Below are positions 55,621-64,000 of a DNA stretch of 64,000 nt, piece by piece. The stretch comes from Symsagittifera roscoffensis (Eukaryota; Xenacoelomorpha; Acoela; Convolutidae). The translations under genes and the position numbers were made by a program. The stretch is from positions 7,118,193-7,182,192 of the forward strand of contig NC_087062.1 of assembly GCF_963678635.1 (NCBI RefSeq), given 5' to 3'. The stretch's first letter is position 1, and each line of letters starts with the position of its first letter. The notes under the pieces were generated by a model. That model had not been told where the DNA came from. It ran no database searches and worked only from the letters and a program-made list of their open reading frames with translations.

Positions 55621-56627
55621 ACGAAGTTCATCATTTTTCACACCATCTATGAATTTTGAGGCTACGGCCAGGTTCATCCTTCGGTTTGACTCATCCGGTT
55701 GGCTGCGTCTTCTCAGCATTTCCAAATCATCGAGAAACTTGTCTATGGTTTCATCTTCTCGTTGCCTCCGTTTCTCGAAGCGCATCATCGCCTGGTGCCC
55801 CTGCACCCCTGATCCGAAACGGTTTAACAAGATTTCGAAGATTTTTTCAGCAGTGTCACGTTGATATTGCTTCTTGGCCATGACACAGTTCAGGGCTGTC
55901 CCTTCTAAGTTGCTGGTGAGCGCGCTGCATTCCTGTCTCTCCGATAAGTCCTCTTCCTCGAAATGCAGTTTCATTACCTCTATCCAGGTATCAATACAGC
56001 CATCAGATTCGTCTTTGTAGCATCTTGGATTCTTAAAGACTCTTCTGGACTTCTCACTGCGTTCATTGGTTCTAGATAACCGCGTCAGGAATGTCTCCAA
56101 AGACCTGTTCAGGGGTTCAAATGCTGTGGCCATTGCCGTAGCATCCCTTGAGTGTCCCGCCTGAGTGTCCTCACACCTCGTCGAAGGCTCTGTGTGCGGT
56201 GCATCCCTGCCATCCGAATCACCGTGAGCGCTTCCCGCTTGGCCCACATGACTCCTCCTCGGGCTTGCATGCCCCCTGTTGCCGGAATCACTTCTCCCAG
56301 TCGCATGTGTGCTTTGCGTTGGTCGTTCGTTAGAGGTTCGTCTGTTCCCCGTTGAACTTGCTCTACTGTTCGGGCCCCAAGCTCCATTACCCCTTTTGGC
56401 ATAGCTTGACGAACTGCCCCTGCCTCTAGTGGATCCATACGTCTTCCTCCTTTGATGTTCATTGAAGTTTACCCTCGGTTCCCTGCTGGGACCTCCCGAG
56501 TTCGGCTCTCCTTCTTTTGGTCCACTCTTGCTGCTTAGTAGCCCGTCCAACCTATCCATGATAGCCTGAGTTCGCCTCTCCATCATCGCGTCTATCTTTG
56601 TGTCAAGAGTCCCAAGAGATGCAATTA
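55600..56627 (-). pseudogene. Gag, N-terminal and capsid part of element 1
   Basis: 328 codons from the ATG at 56586 (MMERRTQAIMDRLDGLL); the frame is open back to about 56627 but without an earlier Met. Residues 30-150 are Ser/Arg/Gly-rich and probably unstructured. Residues about 185-325 (DTWIEVMKLHFEEEDLSERQ, FGSGVQGHQAMMRFEKRRQR, DETIDKFLDDLEMLRRR, NLAVASKFIDGVKNDEL) match the capsid region of Ty3/gypsy Gag (retrotransposon gag domain). The frame ends at 55600 because of an indel; the family sequence continues in the next frame. Confidence 0.8.
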
Positions 56628-56639
56628 TGCTCTTTCAAT

Positions 56640-57911
56640 TAACTGGGAAGGGTATGTACTATCTTCCTAGACCCTTCCGGATTGAAGTTAAGCTTCTTAT
56701 TTGACAATTCACACCAACGGTGAGGGGTCTTATCGCTGGCCTAACTTCGGCTCGATTAAGCTTTTGCTGTGCCTTTAGCCCTCCCTTTTGGTCTAGAACG
56801 GCCTAAAGTTACTTTATTCAACCGCTATTACCTTTTGGTAGGGGTAAAAGGGTTTTTCAGAAAAATTTATGAAACGTGAAGGGTGTACCCCTCCGGATTT
56901 GTGTAATTTGCTAAAAACAATCTCAAAAAATTTTCTCGCTCGCTTTTTCGAGTAATTCTGTTTCCTACTAGTAAGTTCAGCTAATTTCTGATCTAATGGT
57001 ACCAAGATTAACCGGATCTGTCCAGTTGTCGAAAAGTTATTAGCCAAAACGTCTTTCTTGCAAACTCAAAAAATTTCTCACTTATAGGTTCCACCTAACT
57101 TTTTCCGCAATTCTGGTCCTTTCGTCCTAAAAATTAATGATCCGAGCTCAGAAGGCCTATACTCTTCTAGTTCAATGCAAAAGACCCGATCTAAAACGCT
57201 TTAGCAGAAAAAGTTTGCGAAAAACTATGCTACCTGGACCCTCCGGATTGATGAATCCACCAAATCAAACACGTTATGTTCGATTTCTCTGGAACGCGGA
57301 AGGCTTTCGGGTAGCGGGTTTTAAAACTCGTAGATTCACTAGTGGACGTTGTCCAAACAACTATTTTTACTGTCGTAACTCAAAAATTTCAAAAAATTTT
57401 CTAAATTTATAGTGTTCCGTTTTCTCAAAATCACGAAATTTCGATTTTCGTTACCAAAATAGTTCCAACCACTACCGAACTAAACTAAACCGATTCTATC
57501 TATTATGGTAGTTCAGTTACGATGTAACACACTAACTTAGCGCTTTTTTCCGTTTCAAAAAATATCGATATCTCAAAAATCGCGACTTGTGGGGGGATCA
57601 AAATATCGCTATTTTGACCCTAAAAACCGGTCTGTTTTCGTTGTTTTTCACTGAAAAACGATATAAGACTATTAATATAGGCTATATAAGTAATAATATT
57701 AGTAATACTATACCCTTCCGGGTTTGTTTAATATCCGACTTAAGGTGCTTAACTCGGATATTCGCAGTTCGGTGAAGGGTCACTACAGTGCAGCACTGTC
57801 GAGCCCCCCACAGATTACTATCTTAACTTTTGTACCAAAAGGGATACAAAATTTGTTAACGATACCCAACAGTCGTATGGCGCCCACCCAGGAGCGCCAT
57901 AAAAACATGTA
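56640..57911 (-). other. Long 5' leader of element 1 with repeated boxes
   Basis: About 1.3 kb between 5' LTR and gag, without a coding frame. The box ACCCTTCCGGATT or close variants occur at about 56671, 56887, 57238 and 57712 and once in each LTR; complementary boxes (TCCGGAAGG in the LTR, GGTGAAGGGT near 57772) allow several long-range stems. The region may hold packaging or internal-initiation structures. Confidence 0.55.
57881..57899 (-). promoter_or_regulatory. Candidate primer-binding site
   Basis: On the minus strand, 12 nt after the 5' LTR, TGGCGCTCCTGGGTGGGCG begins with TGG, complementary to a tRNA ending CCA. It forms a palindrome with the following GCGCCA. The 12-nt gap from the LTR is larger than usual, and I cannot name the tRNA. 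Confidence 0.4.
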
Positions 57912-58835
57912 TGTAACATTCGCCCGGAAGATACATATCGACGGATAACAAAACTAAGTCTTAAGACGACTGGCTAACGTCTAAACAGAGCTTTGTATGC
58001 TTTTCACCGTCTCTACCAAGCCAGTACTTTCGGTGGTCTTTCTAACATCGGGTCGACAAAAACGTTACTGCCCTCCGGCTTCGACCAGAACGCTCAAATT
58101 AACTTAATTACATGCAAATAGTGAGCTCATGGCTGGGTCTCAGTATCCCCAGACCACGAGGTCACTCCTAAAAACAGGGTTACTACTTATTATATTACTA
58201 TTGTTTTTGTTCAGTAGATAAAAATCATCATCTCCATCGAAGATGGATCAACCCTCTCCCCCCCCCCCCCCCAACTCCTAGCACCTCATCCTTGTCAAAA
58301 CTAATCCAAATATCAATTAAATTCAAGTCAGGACATGACAGGATGCTAAAAGTTTACGTGGCAGGATAAAAGTTTCAGTTCCTTTACCCTTCCGGATTGA
58401 CGAATCCGCTAAATCAAGCTCGTTAATCTTGATTTCCTCCTATTCCGGAAGGCTGTTTCTTACCCTTCACCGTTGTTCGCAACGGCCTTGCAACTATTGT
58501 AGCAGCACAATAGTTGCAACTCGGAACGTCCTCTGCTATTCTGTAGTTCGTCGTCGTTTTTAATCTCGATTTTTGTCCTGTTCGCTATCGCAGATAGAGT
58601 TGTTCTCTTTTCTCGTTTTTTAGCCAAAATGGCCGTTTCTGACGTTTCTCAGAAATATGACGTCATAATTCGAAATTTTGAAATTTAAAAATACTAGAAT
58701 ATTCCAGCCCTCACCGTTTGGTCAATCGTTCCAATAACGTTCTTAGTTCTTAATAACCACAAATCCGGAAGGCTTACTGCTAAAAATTCGAAGTCTGCAC
58801 AAATTGCATTTTGGCCATTCTGGTCGAATGCCACA
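57912..58835 (-). repeat. Element 1, 5' LTR
   Basis: Same termini as the 3' LTR, TGTAACATTC ... GAATGCCACA. Contains an expanded C run at 58258-58272 compared with 40630-40640. Only scattered single-base differences are visible otherwise, which points to a recent insertion. Right flank CTGGTGCC belongs to the interrupted PLE ORF. Confidence 0.9.
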
Positions 58836-59297
58836 CTGGTGCCGTTGGAGATACTCTCTGAGGACCGCAGGATTCTGTCTGCTGCATCTAGATATAAGGT
58901 TACCGGATGTCTTTATGACGATTATCTCTGTCTTCCGCAGATCCTCAAAAATATCGGGACTACCTGTTCTCCTGAAGAAGACAATGGCACTTATTTGAAT
59001 TCGCTTCGATTGTAGATAAGCCAGTAGTTCATCAAGTGGGTAGGGCGTATTAATGTTAGTGCGATGGGAGGATATGCTGTTGTTCAGCACATCGTGCCAG
59101 AAGATAATCTGCTTACTGGCTAGAGGTTGCTGTTCCAATAAAATTCGTTTCTTCTTCCTTCTGTTCAGGGTATTGGGGTTTAAAGAAAGGCCCGGGACTG
59201 CGTAAACCTTCTGCTGCGTCTCTCTCCGTTCCTCTAGCTCAAGATCTCTCAGGCGGTGATAAAGGGAGCTGGCAGCTACAATCGTCGCCAATTTCAC
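58836..59297 (-). pseudogene. PLE upstream ORF, 5' part
   Basis: 154 codons from 59297 to the LTR border, continued at 40286-40107 to give at least 213 codons. The frame starts with GTG after a stop; an ATG 12 bp upstream is in another frame, so a frameshift or splice may have removed the true start. Visible features: a basic stretch NTLNRRKKKRILL, then KQIIFWHDVLNNSISSH, LDELLAYLQSKRIQISAIVF and RRTGSPDIFEDLRKTEIIVI, an alternating strand/helix pattern like an alpha/beta hydrolase-type or nucleotide-binding fold. I do not recognise a named family. It lies between pLTR and RT, where some PLEs have an ORF1. Confidence 0.5.
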
Positions 59298-59439
59298 TCA
59301 CTACGGACATTATGAACAAAAAGCGGTAGTAAAATTCTGTACAAATAGAGAAAAAAATCGAATCAATGACGGTTTTCCTTAAAGGAATATAACAGTTTGC
59401 TTATAGCTTATCGCTAAAAATGGTTAGAATTCAACAAAA

Positions 59440-59790
59440 ATGGTTATTAGAATTAAAAATGTTAATTCAATTGTTTTCGCACATTTTGTGCATCATCAGG
59501 ATTAAAATTTGTTACAATATTTACAAAACGATCAAAGATCTGAAAAATGAGAATTATGTCTTAAAATGCTTTAAAGTTTTTTAACCAATCAAATTTACAC
59601 AACTGTAATTACATTATAAAATACGTAATCAATAATAACATTTTCCTGTAAATTTCTGATATTTCTTTTTAGCTTTTTGTTCTTTCATGGTAATAAAAGT
59701 TCGATTTGGGAATATTTTTGATTCTGACATGTCAGTTTTTTAACATTTAGCCGTGTTATATACAGACTATAATTTTAATGTGTTAAAAAA
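59440..59790 (-). repeat. PLE 5' pLTR
   Basis: Direct repeat of 37150-37495 with moderate divergence, including the palindrome TGACATGTCA and the hammerhead-like core. Confidence 0.75.
59475..59499 (-). ncRNA. Hammerhead ribozyme-like core (5' pLTR)
   Basis: Minus strand: CTGATGA, 14-nt hairpin (TGCACAAAATGTGC), GAAAA. Same core as at 37191-37216, with one base less before GAAA and a changed base after it. Both copies keep CTGATGA, the GCAC/GTGC stem and GAAA while the flanks differ. Confidence 0.55.
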
Positions 59791-59870
59791 CTGACATGTC
59801 AGAATCAAAAATTTTCCCAAATCGAAATTTTATAACCATGAAAGAACGAAAAGCTGAAAAGAAATATCTA
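59791..59870 (+). repeat. Inverted fragment of the PLE pLTR
   Basis: An inverted copy of the pLTR part around 59673-59745 (TGACATGTCAGAATCAAAA, ATTTTATAACCATGAAAGAA, AAAAGAAATATC) with a short spacer. Inverted 5' fragments of this kind are common in PLE insertions. It ends exactly at the LTR of element 2. Confidence 0.75.
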
Positions 59871-59872
59871 AC

Positions 59873-60786
59873 TGTAACATTCGCCCGGAAGATAAATATC
59901 GACGGATAACAAAACTAAGTCTTAAGACGACTGGCTAACGTCTAAACAGAGCTTTGCATGCTTTTCACCGTCTCTACCAAGCCAGTACTTTTCGGTGGTC
60001 TTTCTAACATCGGGTCGACAAAAACGTTACTGCTCTCCGGCTTCGACCAGAACGCTCAAATTAACTTAATTACATGCAACTAGTGAGCTCATGGCTGGGT
60101 CTCAGTATCCCCAGACCACGAGGTACTCCTAAAAACAGGGTTACTACTTATTATATTACTATTGTTTTTGCTCAGTAGATAAAAATCATCATCTCCATCG
60201 AAGATGGATCAACCCTTTCCCCCAACTCCTAGCTTCTCATCCTTATCAAAATGAATCCAGATATTAATTAAATTCAAGTCAGGACATGACAGGAAGCTAA
60301 AAGTTGATGCAACAGGATAAAAGTTTCAGTTCCTTTACCCTTCCGGATTGATGAATCCGCTGGATCAAGCTCGCTAATCTTGATTTCTTTCTAATCCGGA
60401 GGGCTGTCTTCTTACCCTTCACCGTTGTTCGCAACGGCCTTGCAACTATTATAGCAGCACAATAGTTGCAACTCGGAACGTTATCTGTAATTCGTTGTCG
60501 TTTTCTTTAATTTCGATTTTCGTTCTGTTCGCAATCACAGATAAAGTTGTTCTGTTTTTCTTAGTTCTTTTTGCTAAAATGGCCGTTTCTGACGTTTCTC
60601 AGAAATGTTACGTCATCACTTCGAAAATTTAAAATTTTAAAATACGGGAATATCCTGACCTTCACCGTTCTGCTAATCATCCGAATAACGTCGTTAATCC
60701 TTCAAAATCATTAACTCGGAAGGTTCACTGCTAAAATTTCGAAGTCTGCAGAGATTGCATTTTGTCCATTCTGGTCGAATGTCACA
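59873..60786 (-). repeat. Element 2, 3' LTR
   Basis: 914 bp, TGTAACATTC ... GAATGTCACA. More diverged from the two element 1 LTRs than these are from each other, so element 2 is a separate, probably older insertion. Confidence 0.9.
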
Positions 60787-61606
60787 TACTCCCCGGACAG
60801 TCCGGTCAATGTCCTCATTGAATCGCGCAATGTTCGTAAAATAGATACAGTGTCATCGAACAGAATTTACAAAATGCTCGAAATTACTTTTATCCACGTC
60901 ACATCGACTCACTGCAGAATATAAATGGCATCATACTACATCACTATAGCCTTCAAATTCTTTCATTAATCTGCACATTGAGGATATGACTTAAGATAAA
61001 ACATATTTTCTGACTTCCAATGTCAATGTCCCGATTAAAACTTTTTCTCTTAGATTTAAAAGGTGTTGGCTTGCAGGACAGTCCTGCCATCCAACAAGCT
61101 AAAATTATCCTACTATGCTTCTTCCCTTCGGAAATCTTGCTTGTTATTGTCCTGAATATTAAAACTAAGAAACTCTGTGGTTAGAAAGAACAATGAAACA
61201 ATCTCCCTCTTCGAGAGATTACTCAAGCCTTCCACGTCACCACAAAGTGATCAGTCTTCCTAAGTGATTAAAAACAATCATGCAGGCTGGAATATTTAAA
61301 TATACTCTTCCCTTAAGCCTTTCTAAATAAATAATAAGTGAGTGTCTATAAAGCCACTTCAACTAAAATCAAAATGCAAATTTATAAATGCAACAATTTC
61401 AAAACTCAACTTAATGTTTCAGTTCTCAATTACAACTTGGTTGCTTGGTTTCTCACTTGAGTTTTTCACACACATAAAACAATTCTGAGTTTTAACTTTT
61501 CTTCATCACTCCTTTGTTCTCTCCTTTTTTCGTCGTTTAGAAGTTCTAAAACTTCTAAATTCTTCTAATTTTCTTTCTTGTTGCCTCTTGTTTTCTCGAC
61601 CATTCA
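60787..61606 (-). other. Element 2, 3' untranslated internal region
   Basis: Counterpart of 41206-42020 with small indels. No open frame of note. Confidence 0.6.
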
Positions 61607-62172
61607 TCAATGTTCCATTTCTTCCTCCTGTGATACTGACTCCCCACTTTCGGTCTCCGTGTCTTGTAGCACATCGTTGGCTATCCTGACGCTGTTGGAA
61701 GCCGTCCTCCAACACTTCTGCTCTTCTACCCTCTGTTTACAGCAAGGTAGGGGATCCACGTTGGATTCTCTGTTTCTGCAGAAACTGTTGTGGAGACACA
61801 ACGTCACGTTTCTCTCCAAATCTTCTTTCAGCATCTCTGCCTTCTCATTTCCACTACGCTCACTCGTCCTGGAAATTCTTTTCACGGCGTTGGTCACTGC
61901 ATTCCGATGAGTCACGAGAGCTCGCTTGAAAGCTCCTGCTCCAATGTCCAGCTGATATTCACTGTACACCCTGCCGTGCTTCGACATATGCTTTTTCGCA
62001 TACTCGTACAACCATGCAGTCATGTTAGCTCTGAACCATGGCATCAATCGTTTTCTCGCCCATATCTTCTTCACTTCCATCGGAATGTTTAGAACTTTGC
62101 ACATTGTCTCAAAAAGATCTAAATCTTTTAGACAATCTAATTTCCGCAATTGTTCTCTCGTCGGCGCCTCCT
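61607..62172 (-). CDS. ORF4 of element 2
   Basis: Same product as 42021-42617, with substitutions such as KHGR for KHGK and TSERS for TSKRS, identical length and ending EEEMEH. The frame is open through the deletion junction into sequence from the SGNH region read in a wrong frame, which is accidental. Confidence 0.6.
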
Positions 62173-63699
62173 TCCTGATGCTGTCAGGCTTCTCGTATTC
62201 ATTGGCACAGTGCAAACGGTCAGTACCGCGCAACTGAACTTCTGCCAGAGGGTAGTGAACAAACACACCATCATTGACTCCCACAGTGCTTCCTGCTCGT
62301 CTGATCCTCTGGAGATGTCATTCGTCCCAACTAAGATCATCACATTGGGAATCTTCCCTGGATTCATCAGTTCCACCATCCGATATAATTGGGCTATCGT
62401 CGCGCCTCCAAAGGCCATCACCGTGGTGACCCATGAGGTCCTCAAATTCGACAGCCTTCTGACTAAACTGTCTCCCAATATCAGGTGAGATGTCCCGAGT
62501 GGTGGTTGCTGCAGGTTCACAGCCGGGCTCCAGGTAGCTCGATTGAAGCAGGCCCTCGGATCTGTCTCCGGAACTCCCGTGAAATTATACTTCAATTGAT
62601 TATTCTTCTGCACGTCTATTACACGAGACACTTTCTTCGCTGGCATCTTTCGTACTTTCCTCTCTGGAATTCTCAAGCTCCCCATGAGTGGTGTCACGTT
62701 ACTTATCCCTTTTCTGATCACGGTCTGGGAGAGTTGTACTCTGCCCGTATCGTCAATCGTTCCATAGGGTGCAGTCACCCCGGAACCTGGCGCATTCTTG
62801 TTAGCGACCAGTCGTCCAGCTGTCTCTATCAGTTTCCTCACTGTCTGTTCTACGACGGGGTCACCCAAGGTGTCACTAGGATCCGGGATCGTTACTCGAT
62901 TTGTCTCTGCTGGAGGTCGTGTCTCCGTTGTTTGACTCATTTCTCGAGGCGTCAAGAGCTCCATCGGGGACTGCCCACGAGGAATATCCCTTGCATGTAT
63001 CACTTTCTCCACGGCCGTTGTCAACGCCACCTGCTCCGATCGCTCTTTGTATTCCTGCCTTAAGCGTTCGATCTCTTGACCCTGTTTTTTGTTGCAGTCT
63101 TCAAACAACTTTCTCCACATGTCCCGATCTTCCTCCATCTGGAGCATGCTTCTGGTCATCTCGTCCAGCTCCTTCTTCGTACTTCTCAGCTGATCGTTCA
63201 TCTCGTCCAGATCTTGTATGGTTTGGTTCGTCTGAACCTTCTGTGTTACTTTCGCCCTTTTCGGTGGCACAGCTGCTCTCAGTGGTGAACCAGACGAGGT
63301 CGCCTCGCTATTCATCTCCTGATGCATTCTCGTCAACCCAGGTTTAGGCTTAGAGGGCATTGGCATCTCACCTGGTTGGTAAGTCCTAGAACTTCCCAAT
63401 CCAGGCTCATTCGCCAAGTCACTCCCTGAGAGAGCCCCGTTTCTCCACCTCATCACTCTCATGTACGGGCGGTCTAGTACTCCTATTTCTCCATATGCTG
63501 CCATCAACAGGACTTCCGTGGGGCGGTCCCCACGGTTGTCGTGCCCCAAGATGTTGATCAGGGCGGTCAGCAACATGACCACCTCTGGGTCCTCCAGAGC
63601 GAAGTCTCGTTCGATCAGCCGACGATAGATCGCATCTACCATCGGTCCTACATATGCCTCTGCCAGGTCCATCAATTCATCCAGGTTGAAATTGTCCAT
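62137..63699 (-). pseudogene. ORF3 of element 2: N-terminal part with coiled coil and truncated SGNH domain
   Basis: 520 codons from the ATG at 63697-63699 (MDNFNLDELMDLAEAYVG) in a reasonable context. Residues 1-90: helical domain of unknown family. About 95-155: low-complexity linker. About 160-230: heptad-like coiled coil (TIQDLDEMNDQLRSTKKELD, MWRKLFEDCNKKQGQEIERL). About 400 onward: SGNH domain with GDSLV, AFGGAT and VGTNDIS; the deletion removes its Asp-His block and all the rest, ending in RRRENNCGN after a frame change. This copy supplies the N-terminus missing from element 1. A multimerising coiled coil before an esterase fold recalls, in architecture only, esterase-bearing ORF1 proteins of some CR1-type LINEs. 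Confidence 0.75.
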
Positions 63700-64000
63700 A
63701 CTGTTCTTTCCAAGTTTGATTTGATTCAATTTGATAATTTGACTCAAGTGAGTAATTTAAACGATCAATCAGGATCTAGAAAAGAAATCACGAATGTCAC
63801 ACTTGTCAGTTTCACCTTAACATATATCGTTAAAATTTGCTTAAAGACAGTTCAGATAAAAAGATATTTATCCTAAAATTTATTAAAATCAATTGGTTAC
63901 CCATGATCTTAATAACCTAACACATAACATAACATAACACACATATCACATGCAACTTAGTCTTTGACCTAACACTCTTTCGCACATCACTCAGCCTATA
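63700..64000 (-). other. Element 2, spacer upstream of ORF3
   Basis: 63808-64000 corresponds to 49780-50080 of element 1, lacking about 100 bp of it, and includes the CATAACATAACATAAC microsatellite. The last bases match the end of the integrase-macro ORF region of element 1, so the integrase gene of element 2 should start just beyond the window. Confidence 0.65.

Larger units (their letters stand above)
40290..58835 (-). mobile_element. Element 1: 18.5-kb Ty3/gypsy-like LTR retrotransposon with giant ORF3
   Basis: Bounded by two LTRs of 916 and 924 bp. Minus-strand order: 5' LTR (58835-57912), leader with primer-binding-site candidate, gag (about 56630-54919), in-frame UAG, protease-RT (54918-52468), integrase-macro (52504-50072), ORF3 with SGNH domain (49785-42523), ORF4 (about 42617-42021), 3' LTR (41205-40290). 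Length is about three times that of ordinary Ty3 elements. RNase H is missing, gag is frame-shifted and ORF3 has lost its start, so this copy is not autonomous. Its coding parts are much richer in GC than the host DNA. Flanks share CTG on both sides. Confidence 0.9.
37150..59870 (-). mobile_element. Penelope-like element, split by an LTR retrotransposon
   Basis: Read on the minus strand: 5' pLTR with an inverted fragment (59870-59440), an upstream ORF (59297-58836 continuing at 40286-40107), the RT/GIY-YIG ORF (about 39870-37498) and the 3' pLTR (37495-37150). The two pLTRs are direct repeats of about 340 bp, each with a hammerhead-like core. Inside the upstream ORF, element 1 (40290-58835) is inserted. 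Without it the PLE measures about 4.2 kb, ordinary for the class. Order and orientation of all parts agree. Confidence 0.8.
59873..64000 (-). mobile_element. Element 2: second copy of the giant LTR element, internally deleted, incomplete at window end
   Basis: Same family and orientation as element 1. Within the window: 3' LTR (59873-60786), 3' untranslated region, ORF4, shortened ORF3 and the start of the spacer towards integrase. About 6.83 kb corresponding to 42586-49420 is missing; the junction at about 62176 lies at a short shared GCCT(C/T)CT. Conversely it keeps about 1.28 kb (62529-63807) that element 1 lacks. The rest lies beyond 64000. Confidence 0.9.

Overview
This is a 64 kb piece of a eukaryotic, most probably invertebrate animal, genome: very AT-rich, no bacterial operon structure, splice-site-like exon borders in one place, and dominated by nested retroelements of animal type (Ty3/gypsy LTR elements, a Penelope-like element with a GIY-YIG end and hammerhead cores, a CR1/jockey-like LINE). 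The host species cannot be named. A HEPN/STAND-type gene remnant and a PHD-containing Penelope element remind me of cnidarian genomes, but that is recollection, not a search.

Left part (1-17.8 kb). Mostly non-coding AT-rich DNA with small repeats: a ~49-bp tandem repeat (287-480), a ~197-bp foldback MITE (907-1103), a dispersed ~0.5-kb family with a covarying hairpin (about 4962, 5751, 8829, 8976, 9520), two GC-rich minisatellites (6624-7200, 7538-7765), and a ~1.35-kb element with terminal inverted repeats packed with short palindromes (11122-12474). The only host-type genes are an intronless HEPN plus winged-helix/TPR gene of STAND type (2616-4900) that has no NTPase core and is broken by a 32-bp duplication, and two exon relics of an ABCG half-transporter (14669-15415).

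Middle part (17.8-37.1 kb). A strongly strand-biased region (minus strand A/C-rich) made of decayed Ty3/gypsy sequence on the minus strand: RT/RNase H (35.0-37.0 kb), several integrase pieces, and hydrophobic relics in the env position. A LINE in plus orientation sits inside one integrase copy. The block with that LINE is duplicated: 21957-28764 and 29325-34967.

Right part (37.1-64 kb). A Penelope-like element (PLE) on the minus strand runs from its 3' pLTR (37150-37495) through a broken RT/GIY-YIG ORF and an upstream ORF of unknown function to its 5' pLTR (59440-59790). It was split, inside the upstream ORF, by an 18.5-kb LTR retrotransposon (40290-58835, minus strand, element 1). Element 1 has gag, a single in-frame UAG, protease-RT, integrase fused to a TARG1/Poa1p-like macro domain, and then a giant extra ORF (2415 codons remain) starting with an SGNH-hydrolase domain, plus a +1-frame overlapping ORF4. 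It lacks RNase H. A second copy (element 2, 59873 to beyond 64000) has lost about 6.8 kb of the giant ORF but keeps the 5' part that element 1 lost; together they imply an original ORF3 of about 2800 codons. This giant SGNH/macro LTR element is the most unusual system in the window.
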